Shown one piece after another: positions 4,871 through 10,668 of a stretch of 10,668 bases of DNA. Below the pieces are notes generated by a model. That model searched no databases, had not been told where the DNA came from, and saw only the letters and a list, made by a program, of their open reading frames with translations. The stretch is taken from assembly GCA_003133285.1 (NCBI GenBank), contig PKWR01000081.1, forward strand, positions 1 through 10,668, read 5' to 3'. Position 1 is the stretch's first letter. Each line of letters opens with the position of its first letter. Source of the DNA: Coriobacteriia bacterium (lineage in GTDB: Bacteria > Actinomycetota > Coriobacteriia > Anaerosomatales > PALSA-660). Both the position numbers and the translations under genes were made by a program.

Positions 4871-7279
4871 CTAGCGCAGCCCGCGGAAGAAGTGTGCGGA
4901 GGTCGACGGCTCGGTGACGGGTGCCTCGGGAAGCGGGCCGCCCTTGATCGCGGCGTCCAGACGCGCCCGCCACGCGCGCGTGATGCGCGACGCCTCCTCG
5001 GCGTCGGACGACTGGAGCTCGAGGCGGATGGCGGCGACGCCGGCGGAGAGCAGCTCGGGCAACGCGCGGGACAGGTCGAGCGGCACGGCGTTGTAGATGT
5101 GCGCGCGCCCGTCGGCGTCCGTCGTGACCGGCATCTCGTAGCCCTTTCGGTCCCTCAGGACCCAGGTCCGCGCGCGGCGAGCGCAGCCGGCGCACCGGTG
5201 GTCGCACTCCCCCGCGGCCTGCACCACGCAGTGCTCCGCGACCATCAGCTCGAAGCGCCCCGCGGCGACGACTCCCACGGGTACCGGCGAGCCTTCGACC
5301 AGAGTGGCCAACTGGCGTCCCGAGAGTTCCGGCGACGCCCAAACCCCGGTCGCGCCGATCCCCGCGAGCGCGGCCGCGGACCAGGGGTTCACCACGTTCA
5401 GACCCCAGTCGGCCTCGACCGCACGCCCGTTCGATCCCAGATGCCTGACCATGCCGAGGTTGCCGGCGACCGCCGCGCCGTCCGACGCGTCGGCGCAGGA
5501 GACCACAGACGGGACCTGCGACTCGTGGACGATGCGGGGGAGCAGCGCGTCATGCCCCGACGGCGTGCCGGGACGCGCGGTGCAGGCGAGCAGGACGCGA
5601 TCGGCGCCCCCGGCGCTGCAGGCGTCAGCCGCCGCGCGCGTCAGGACCGCCACGACAAGCTCGGGGCGCGCCGGACGCCGGGCCGGAGGAGCGAGGGCCG
5701 GAGGCTCGGGAGAACGCGCCAGCAGGCGGCCCGCCCAAGGCGCGAGACGCCGCTCATCGAGGAGATCGACGGCCTCGGCCCTCAGGCGGTGGAGCACGGA
5801 GAACCCCAGTCCCGCGTCCGCGTCGACCTGGACGGACACGTCTTCCGCGCGATATGGCGTGCCCCCGAGGCGGCCGACATGCTCGACGACCTCGTCGGGC
5901 GTGACGGGCTTCGTGCGGGCGCGCTCGACGACGGGACCGGACACCGAGACGCTCGCGTCAGGCGCCGCCATCTCCAGTCTCGCCGGCTCGCCGACGCGCA
6001 GGGACACCGCGATGCGGACCGGGACGGGACGCCGCTCCTCGGGCGACTGCCACGAGCGGCGCGCCGCCTCGGTCAGCGCCGCGTTCACCACGCGGAACAC
6101 CCGGTCGCCGGGGCGCACGGGGTGCTCGAGCACGATCGTCACGCGCTGGCCGGCCGGCGCGGCCGCGACCGAGCCCGTCGCGAGGCCCAACTCCCCCGCC
6201 GGCTGGGCGAACCGGCCCGTGGCGGTCCAGAACTCGATGACGTCGGCGGACTCGAGCGAGCGGTCCAGCGCGATCGTCGCCCGGCCGGGCGAGGTACTCG
6301 CCACGCGGCCGAGCGGCACCCCGCGGTTGTTGGGGCGCGTGTAGCTCATCATGCGATCGTCGCGGATTTCGGCAAGGTATCCGTGCGTGAATCCGCGGTT
6401 GAACGCCTCTTCGAGTCGCTCGGTCTCGGCAGGCAGGACCTCGAAGTCGGAGGGCGCTGCCATGGCCCGGTCGAGCGCGGCGCGGTACACGGAGACCACG
6501 GACGCGACGTATTCGGGGCTCTTCATGCGCCCCTCGATCTTGAGCGCGGCCACCCCTGCGCTGACGAGGTCCGGCAACAGCTCGATCCCCGCCAGGTCCT
6601 TCGGGCTGAGCAGGTAGCGGCCCGGGACCTCGGCGACGACTCCCTCGGAGTCGACCAGGTCGTACGGCAGACGGCACGGCTGGGCGCACAGCCCGCGGTT
6701 CGCCGAGCGCCCGCCCACGAGCGACGACATGAAGCACTGGCCCGAGTGGCAGAAGCACAGCGAGCCGTGGACGAAGCTCTCGAGCTCCACCGGTGACGAC
6801 GCGGTCAGCCGGGCGATCTCGGCCACCGAGAGTTCGCGACCGAGCGTGACGCGCGACACCCCCGACTCGGCGACGGCTGCGATCGCGTCGACGTTGTGCA
6901 CGTCGATCTGCGTCGACGCGTGGATGCGCACCTCGGGCAGGGCCCGGTGGATCGCGCTCAGAAGCCCGAGGTCCTGGACGATCACCGCGTCGACGCCTGC
7001 CTCCCAGGCACGCGCCACCATCGCAAGAGCGTCGCGCATCTCGTGCTCGAGGACGACGACGTTCGCGGTGAGATAGACCTTGGCGCCCCGCAGGTGCGCG
7101 AACCTGCACGCCTCGCCCAGCGTCTCAAGAGTGAAGTTCTCCGCGCCGCGGCGAGCGTTGAGGTCGGTGGTGCCGAGATAGACCGCGTCCGCGCCGTTCC
7201 GGACCGCCGCGCGCAGCGAGTCGAAGCCGCCCGCCGGTGCGAGCAGCTCGACCGTGCGAGGGATGGTGGGGTGGCTCAC
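4871..7279 (-). CDS. U32 family protein with DUF3656, RlhA-like
   Basis: The 802-residue product belongs to the U32 'collagenase-like peptidase' family, whose characterised bacterial members of this architecture (E. coli RlhA) hydroxylate a cytidine in 23S rRNA rather than cleave protein. The N-terminal barrel starts with ELLAPAGGFDSLRAAV (11-26). The U32 signature is at 168-185 (ESFVHGSLCFCHSGQCFMSS), with Cys175, 177, 182, 198 and 202 as likely Fe-S or metal ligands. KIEGRMKSPEYV follows (247-258), then a DUF3656-like segment (about 385-515), and a second U32-like barrel (about 538-775) with its own cluster Cys684, 692, 696, 699, ending in HFFRGLR. GTG at 7277-7279 is chosen because homologues begin just before ELLAPAG and a candidate -10 (7323-7331) lies inside the longer ATG-initiated frame (to 7363). 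The Shine-Dalgarno is weak. The RlhA function is inference; protease or tRNA-modifying relatives (TrhP type) are the alternatives. Confidence 0.9.
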   Translation of the reverse strand: MSHPTIPRTVELLAPAGGFDSLRAAVRNGADAVYLGTTDLNARRGAENFTLETLGEACRFAHLRGAKVYLTANVVVLEHEMRDALAMVARAWEAGVDAVIVQDLGLLSAIHRALPEVRIHASTQIDVHNVDAIAAVAESGVSRVTLGRELSVAEIARLTASSPVELESFVHGSLCFCHSGQCFMSSLVGGRSANRGLCAQPCRLPYDLVDSEGVVAEVPGRYLLSPKDLAGIELLPDLVSAGVAALKIEGRMKSPEYVASVVSVYRAALDRAMAAPSDFEVLPAETERLEEAFNRGFTHGYLAEIRDDRMMSYTRPNNRGVPLGRVASTSPGRATIALDRSLESADVIEFWTATGRFAQPAGELGLATGSVAAAPAGQRVTIVLEHPVRPGDRVFRVVNAALTEAARRSWQSPEERRPVPVRIAVSLRVGEPARLEMAAPDASVSVSGPVVERARTKPVTPDEVVEHVGRLGGTPYRAEDVSVQVDADAGLGFSVLHRLRAEAVDLLDERRLAPWAGRLLARSPEPPALAPPARRPARPELVVAVLTRAAADACSAGGADRVLLACTARPGTPSGHDALLPRIVHESQVPSVVSCADASDGAAVAGNLGMVRHLGSNGRAVEADWGLNVVNPWSAAALAGIGATGVWASPELSGRQLATLVEGSPVPVGVVAAGRFELMVAEHCVVQAAGECDHRCAGCARRARTWVLRDRKGYEMPVTTDADGRAHIYNAVPLDLSRALPELLSAGVAAIRLELQSSDAEEASRITRAWRARLDAAIKGGPLPEAPVTEPSTSAHFFRGLR

Positions 7280-7322
7280 GGGGGTTCCGATCGGTTCCGC
7301 GGATACATCAGGTCCGTAGGCG

Positions 7323-7331
7323 ACACTAACA
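7323..7331 (-). promoter_or_regulatory. Putative promoter of the U32 gene (extended -10)
   Basis: The minus strand reads TGTTAGTGT, matching TGnTAnnnT as in the tyrS and rRNA P1 candidates. No clear -35 is visible. Initiation near 7316 would give a leader of about 37 nt before the GTG start at 7279 and would exclude the upstream ATG at 7363 as the start codon. Confidence 0.35.
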
Positions 7332-7340
7332 TGTATGTAA
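7327..7340. promoter_or_regulatory. AT-rich imperfect dyad in divergent promoter region
   Basis: TAACATGTATGTAA contains the dyad ACAT-GT-ATGT (7329-7338) in an otherwise GC-rich divergent region, overlapping the candidate U32 -10. It could be a repressor half-site pair or simply promoter melting sequence. Confidence 0.3.
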
Positions 7341-7343
7341 CGG

Positions 7344-7375
7344 TTCGGCGCAGGCCCGCGCACGTTCGCGCCGAA
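7344..7375. repeat. 8-bp perfect inverted repeat between U32 gene and second PBP
   Basis: TTCGGCGC (7344-7351) and GCGCCGAA (7368-7375) are perfect inverted copies separated by 16 nt, placing their centres 24 bp apart. It lies upstream of the second PBP and upstream of the U32 promoter candidate, so it is well placed as an operator for either or both genes. A hairpin role in the PBP mRNA leader is possible if transcription starts left of it. Confidence 0.4.
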
Positions 7376-7410
7376 GCAGGTACCCTGTACGGACGGTCAG
7401 CAGGCTACGA

Positions 7411-7424
7411 GCGAGGAGGCGGGG
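7411..7424 (+). promoter_or_regulatory. Ribosome binding site of the second PBP
   Basis: GAGGAGG followed by CGGGG and ATG at 7425. It is the strongest Shine-Dalgarno in the window and decides the start codon. Confidence 0.7.
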
Positions 7425-9449
7425 ATGTCAAGCAGGCTTCGGCGCGTACGGACACACCGCCCGCGGCGCGTGGTCGCGAGCATCCTCGCGGTGACCGCCG
7501 TCATCCTACTCGCTTGCGTGCTGCTGGCGGCCGGCGCCGCGTGGCTCTTCGTCGCCGACGCCCTCAAGGGGCTGCCGAACGTCGACGACCCGAACGCCTT
7601 CAAGGTCGCGCAGCCGACGAAGGTCTACTCGGCCAACGGGAAGCTCCTCGCCAACTTCTACCTCGAGAACCGCGAGGTCGTGCCGATCAGCAAGATCTCG
7701 ACCGACCTGGCCGATGCGGTGGTGGCCGTCGAAGATGAACGCTTCTACCAGCACAACGGGGTCGACATGGTCGGCATCGCGCGGGCGATCGCCATCGACC
7801 TCACGACCGGCTCCACCAAAGAGGGCGCCTCGACGATCACGCAGCAGTACGTGCGCAACACGATCCTGGTGTCAGAGCGCTACAAGATCACCGCCGCCCG
7901 CAAGATCCGTGAGATGTACCTCGCGTATGAGTTCGAGAAGCGGCACACCAAGTCGGAGGTCCTCGAGGACTACCTGAACACGGTGTACTTCGGCGACGGG
8001 GCGTATGGGGCCGAGGCTGCGGCGCTGGCCTACTTCGGCAAGCACGCGAACAAGCTCGGCATCGGCGAAGCCGCTCTCCTCGCGGGCCTGCCGCAGTCGC
8101 CGCTGCGTCTGAACCCCTACTACAACATGGAGGGCGCCAGGTCGCGTCAGCGCTGGGTGTTGGGGCGGATGGTCGCCAACCACTACATCACGCAGGCCGA
8201 GGGGACGGCCGCCGCGGCCGAGAAGATCGTCCTTGCGAAGAAGACCAACACGAACCAGGGCATCTACGACTGTGCCTACTTCGTGTCCTACGTGCGCAAG
8301 CAACTGCTCACGCAGTATCCCGATTCGCTGATATTCAAGGGTGGGCTCTCGGTCTACACCACCATCGACACCCGCCTGGAGCGCGCGGCCGAGAAGGCCG
8401 TCCACAAGACCCTGCCCTACAAGAAGGACCCGGACGCGGCGCTCGTCTCCATCGACCCGCACACCGGCAGCATCGTCGCCATGTACGGCGGGCGCGACTA
8501 TCGGAAGGACCCCTACAACTACGCGACGCAGGGCAAGCGGCAGCCGGGGTCCTCGTTCAAGATGTTCGTGCTGGTCACCGCTCTGGAGAAGGGCATCCCG
8601 CCCAACCGCCCCGTCAACTCATCCTCCCCCGCCATCATCCCCACCCATCCCGTGTGGCGGGTCAACAACTCGGAGGGCTCCGGCCACGGCTACATGACGA
8701 TCTCGCGAGCGACGGCCAACTCCGTCAACTGCGTGTTCGCGCGGCTCATCTGGGAACTGGGCGCCGACGAGGTCGCAGCCACGGCGAAGCGGATGGGCAT
8801 CACATCCCCCATCCCCGCGCTCCCCTCGATCGCTCTGGGCTCCGCACCCGTGAGCCCGCTCGAGATGGCCTCCGCCTACGGCACGCTGGCCAACGAGGGA
8901 ACGCTCGTCAAGCCGAGCTCGATCACCAAGATCGTGGGACCTGACGGCGTCGTCATGTTCGAGCGCGAGACCGTGGGCAAGCGCGTGCTGACCTCGAAGA
9001 TCGCATGGGCCGCCACGCAGCAGCTCATGGGCGTCGTCCGCGGCGGCACAGGCACCCGCGCGTCCCTGTCGGGGCGCGAGGTCGCCGGCAAGACCGGGAC
9101 CGCGCAGAACTACCAGGACGCCTGGTTCGTGGGCTACACGCCGCAGCTCGTCACGGCGGTCTGGATGGGCTACTCCGAGGGCTCGATCCCGATGAGGAAC
9201 GTGCACGGCATGCGGGCGTTCGGCGGGACGTTCTGCGCGCCGATCTGGCACACCTTCATGACCGCCGCACTCAAGGGCCTGCCGTCGGTGCGCTTCGCGC
9301 GCGCCTCGGCACCGCACTACATCTGGAAGGCCGCATGGTCCGAGGCCGCGAGCGCCGCGGCCGCGGCAGCCAGGCCCAAGCCGAAGCCTCCCAAGAGCGG
9401 CGGCACGACCACGAGCACGCCGAACCCCACCTCGACGCCGAAGCCGTAG
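7425..9449 (+). CDS. Class A penicillin-binding protein (transglycosylase/transpeptidase)
   Basis: Second bifunctional peptidoglycan synthase, 674 residues. A short basic N-terminus (1-15) precedes one membrane helix (about 16-44). The GT51 domain (about 65-240) has VEDERFYQHNGVD (Glu103), GASTITQQ (134-141) and RKIRE (159-163). The transpeptidase domain has PGSSFK (nucleophile Ser376, Lys379), SVN (433-435) and KTG (556-558). The product ends after a WKAAWSEAASAAAAAA stretch in a Pro/Lys/Thr-rich tail (about 650-674), likely a flexible extracytoplasmic segment. A strong Shine-Dalgarno (GAGGAGG, about 5 nt before ATG) fixes the start. Compared with the PBP at 2278-4851 it lacks the Cys-rich linker, PASTA and PKD, and its basic cytosolic tail is much shorter. 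The two are clearly paralogues by motif order and by shared stretches such as the ALVxIDPxTGxI core. All active-site residues are present. No convincing -35/-10 pair was found for it. Confidence 0.95.
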   Translation: MSSRLRRVRTHRPRRVVASILAVTAVILLACVLLAAGAAWLFVADALKGLPNVDDPNAFKVAQPTKVYSANGKLLANFYLENREVVPISKISTDLADAVVAVEDERFYQHNGVDMVGIARAIAIDLTTGSTKEGASTITQQYVRNTILVSERYKITAARKIREMYLAYEFEKRHTKSEVLEDYLNTVYFGDGAYGAEAAALAYFGKHANKLGIGEAALLAGLPQSPLRLNPYYNMEGARSRQRWVLGRMVANHYITQAEGTAAAAEKIVLAKKTNTNQGIYDCAYFVSYVRKQLLTQYPDSLIFKGGLSVYTTIDTRLERAAEKAVHKTLPYKKDPDAALVSIDPHTGSIVAMYGGRDYRKDPYNYATQGKRQPGSSFKMFVLVTALEKGIPPNRPVNSSSPAIIPTHPVWRVNNSEGSGHGYMTISRATANSVNCVFARLIWELGADEVAATAKRMGITSPIPALPSIALGSAPVSPLEMASAYGTLANEGTLVKPSSITKIVGPDGVVMFERETVGKRVLTSKIAWAATQQLMGVVRGGTGTRASLSGREVAGKTGTAQNYQDAWFVGYTPQLVTAVWMGYSEGSIPMRNVHGMRAFGGTFCAPIWHTFMTAALKGLPSVRFARASAPHYIWKAAWSEAASAAAAAARPKPKPPKSGGTTTSTPNPTSTPKP

Positions 9450-9454
9450 TCTCC

Positions 9455-9470
9455 GGTCGCTGCAGCGACC
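9455..9470. repeat. Small palindrome after the second PBP
   Basis: GGTCGC-TGCA-GCGACC is a perfect 16-bp palindrome starting 5 nt after the PBP stop, immediately before the larger terminator hairpin. It probably adds to transcript-end structure; a separate role is not indicated. Confidence 0.5.
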
Positions 9471-9471
9471 A

Positions 9472-9508
9472 CGAAGGCCCCGCTCCGGATCCCGGAGCGG
9501 GGCCTTCG
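9472..9508. terminator. Bidirectional terminator hairpin between convergent genes
   Basis: CGAAGGCCCCGCTCCGG and its exact complement form a 17-bp perfect stem with an ATC loop. It sits between the second PBP stop (9449) and the convergent NIF3-family stop (9524-9526). Neither flank has a T run, as is common for terminators in high-GC actinobacteria, so it may stop polymerase without a U tract, or protect mRNA 3' ends. Confidence 0.8.
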
Positions 9509-9523
9509 CGATGGGGCGGGCTC

Positions 9524-10477
9524 CTAGGAGCGCCGCACGCGCACGATGCCGGAGGTGCAGAACACCTCGACGCCCTGCGACTCGATACGGTCCAGGATCA
9601 GGTTCATGCCGAGCGTGTCGGAAGAGATGTGACCGGCGATCACCAGGTTCATGTGGAGCTCCTCGGCGCGCTTGCGGTGCTCCTCGCCGTAGTGCATCCC
9701 GACCAGGGTGTCGACGCCGGCGGCGCTGAGCCGGTTGAGAGCGTCGGTCGGGCCCTCGGTGCCGCCCGTCATATCGACCACGATGCGGCCGGGCCGGTGA
9801 TGCCCCTCACCCAGAACCAACTCCGGGCCGTAGCCCTTCTTCGCTGCGTGGTCGTACTCGGGGATGGTCCGCAGCGAGCGGACGATGTCCTCGAGCGTCT
9901 CGGGGGCGGACTCGTCGATGAAGCGCTGCACGAAACGTTGCACGGAGTTGTCGGCCGGAGTGTGGCAGGACATGACCGCGAAACCCATCAACTCCGCGGA
10001 CTGCACCGCACGGTAGTGGTTGTACGGCATGAAGTGGCGGCGGATCTCGGAGGCGCGCTTCGAGATCAGGCTGTCCGCAGCTCCGAGGCCGACGCCCTGC
10101 GCGGCCCACAGGTCGGCCTGCATGTGCATGACCTCGTCGAGCCGCGCGAAACCGGGGCCCTCGGGATGGTGGGCGAAGACCAGGTCGATCGGCGCCCCCC
10201 TCTCGCGCAGGCGGTCGGCCAGGAGCACTTCCGCGGTCTCCATGTCGACGCCCGTGATCAGACCGCGCACCTCGAGCTCCGGGTCGCCGGCGGCGATGCG
10301 GGTGTCGGCGTAAGGGTTCGTGAGCCGCTCCGTATCGAAGTACGGACGCTCTTCCTCGTCGAGCTTGCCGTAGGCGCGCGCGGACGCGGCCATGACGCGC
10401 TCGAGCTCCTTCGCGGGACGCGGGTCGGCCTCCATGCCCGCGTCGACGCACGTGCGATAGATGTCCTTGAGCTTCAT
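9524..10477 (-). CDS. NIF3-family (NGG1p-interacting factor 3-like) protein
   Basis: The 317-residue protein matches the long NIF3-like variety found in Clostridia, Thermotogae and related bacteria, recognised by MKLKDIY and EADPR at the start, NPYADTRI (54-61), DLVFAHHPEG (98-107), HTPADN (172-177), VDMTGGTEG (234-242), VGMHYGEEHRK (259-269) and VIAGHISSDTLGMNLILD (279-296). NIF3 proteins bind a di-metal centre. Likely ligands are among His103/104, Glu106, His172, Asp176, His262, His283 and Asp287. The biochemical role of the family is unsettled; some members have been labelled GTP cyclohydrolase I type 2 homologues without firm proof. The ATG is chosen because family members begin at this point. 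The Shine-Dalgarno is weak (AAAGG about 10 nt upstream). The ATG overlaps the stop of an upstream open frame as ATGA, which suggests translational coupling if that frame is real. Confidence 0.88.
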   Translation of the reverse strand: MKLKDIYRTCVDAGMEADPRPAKELERVMAASARAYGKLDEEERPYFDTERLTNPYADTRIAAGDPELEVRGLITGVDMETAEVLLADRLRERGAPIDLVFAHHPEGPGFARLDEVMHMQADLWAAQGVGLGAADSLISKRASEIRRHFMPYNHYRAVQSAELMGFAVMSCHTPADNSVQRFVQRFIDESAPETLEDIVRSLRTIPEYDHAAKKGYGPELVLGEGHHRPGRIVVDMTGGTEGPTDALNRLSAAGVDTLVGMHYGEEHRKRAEELHMNLVIAGHISSDTLGMNLILDRIESQGVEVFCTSGIVRVRRS

Positions 10478-10668
10478 GCCGGATTCGCCTTTCGTGGGTT
10501 CGAGCGCGACGAGGCCCTCCGTCCCGGTCGCGCGGTCGAAACGTACCGGTCCCCCTCGATGTAGAACCTGAGCTCCACTTCGTGCCCGGAGCTGAGTCCG
10601 ATCCTGCCTGATGTCGCCACCGCAGGAACGGGCCCCTGCGGGGCGAACACGGACAGTGTAGCGCTTCC
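10474..10668 (-). CDS. Possible small or truncated hypothetical protein upstream of NIF3 gene
   Basis: An uninterrupted minus-strand frame enters from the right edge and ends in a TGA that overlaps the NIF3-family ATG (ATGA). It gives 64 residues including GRIGLSSGHEVELRFYIEGD, which looks beta-strand-like, followed by a poor, Arg/Ser/Pro-rich end. Of the three minus frames it has the highest G/C at third positions (about three quarters by my count, against roughly 61-64% for the others), but all three are open, as is common at this GC content. It may be the tail of a longer gene, or a small gene starting at the GTG near 10649 behind a TACACT -10-like hexamer (10655-10660). I recognise no family. 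Confidence 0.35.
   Translation of the reverse strand, partial: GSATLSVFAPQGPVPAVATSGRIGLSSGHEVELRFYIEGDRYVSTARPGRRASSRSNPRKANPA
10655..10660 (-). promoter_or_regulatory. Weak -10-like hexamer upstream of NIF3 gene
   Basis: TACACT on the minus strand keeps four of six consensus -10 bases. Its -35 region lies outside the window, so it cannot be judged. If active, transcription would start about 170 nt before the NIF3-family ATG, close to a GTG codon of the small upstream frame. Confidence 0.25.

Noticed and set aside
4892..6796. Long plus-strand open frame opposite the U32 gene
   Set aside because: It is the Arg/Gly/Asp-rich antisense shadow typical of GC-rich coding DNA; the minus-strand U32 frame explains the region fully. 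The same applies to the long frames opposite tyrS, both PBPs and the NIF3 gene.
7280..7363. 28-residue N-terminal extension of the U32 protein from ATG 7363
   Set aside because: The extension is unlike the family, which starts just before ELLAPAG, and contains the candidate -10 element.
9455..9508. CRISPR-like or transposon-end repeats
   Set aside because: The inverted repeats occur once each, sit between convergent stops, and behave as terminator hairpins; no repeat-spacer series or transposase is present anywhere in the window.

Overview
The window is GC-rich bacterial chromosome. The 16S fragment, the boxA-type rRNA leader element (close to the actinobacterial form) and the heavy G/C bias at third codon positions suggest an actinobacterium, perhaps a deep lineage such as Coriobacteriia. 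That placement is inference from partial 16S and general gene character; no search was run. I see no phage, IS element, CRISPR array or tRNA, and no sign of recent transfer.

Layout, left to right. At 1-322 (minus) lies the 5' fifth of a 16S rRNA gene. Its leader (about 323-806) holds two candidate promoters, each followed by a TTGAAAAC boxA-like element, with a terminator-like hairpin between them. Directly upstream on the same strand is tyrS (858-2066), a 402-residue tyrosyl-tRNA synthetase with a GTG start. Divergent from it is a large class A penicillin-binding protein (2278-4851) with GT51 transglycosylase, transpeptidase, PASTA and a C-terminal PKD domain. It converges, with only 19 bp between stops, on a minus-strand U32-family protein of the RlhA/DUF3656 type (4871-7279). 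Divergent from that is a second, shorter class A PBP (7425-9449) without PASTA or PKD, ending in an Ala- then Pro/Thr-rich tail. A strong 17-bp hairpin separates it from a convergent NIF3-family gene (9524-10477, minus). A possible small or truncated reading frame overlaps the NIF3 start by ATGA and runs off the right edge.

Functionally the window combines ribosome and translation genes (16S, TyrRS, a putative rRNA-hydroxylase-like U32 protein) with two bifunctional peptidoglycan synthases. The genes alternate in strand, so most are transcribed alone from short divergent promoter regions. The most noteworthy items are the PBP with a terminal PKD domain, the promoter-boxA-terminator-promoter-boxA arrangement of the rRNA leader, a leader hairpin that could pair with the 3' end of 16S rRNA, and a shared extended -10 pattern (TGnTAnnnT) in three minus-strand upstream regions. 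I found no convincing novel multi-gene system; this looks mainly like a housekeeping region.
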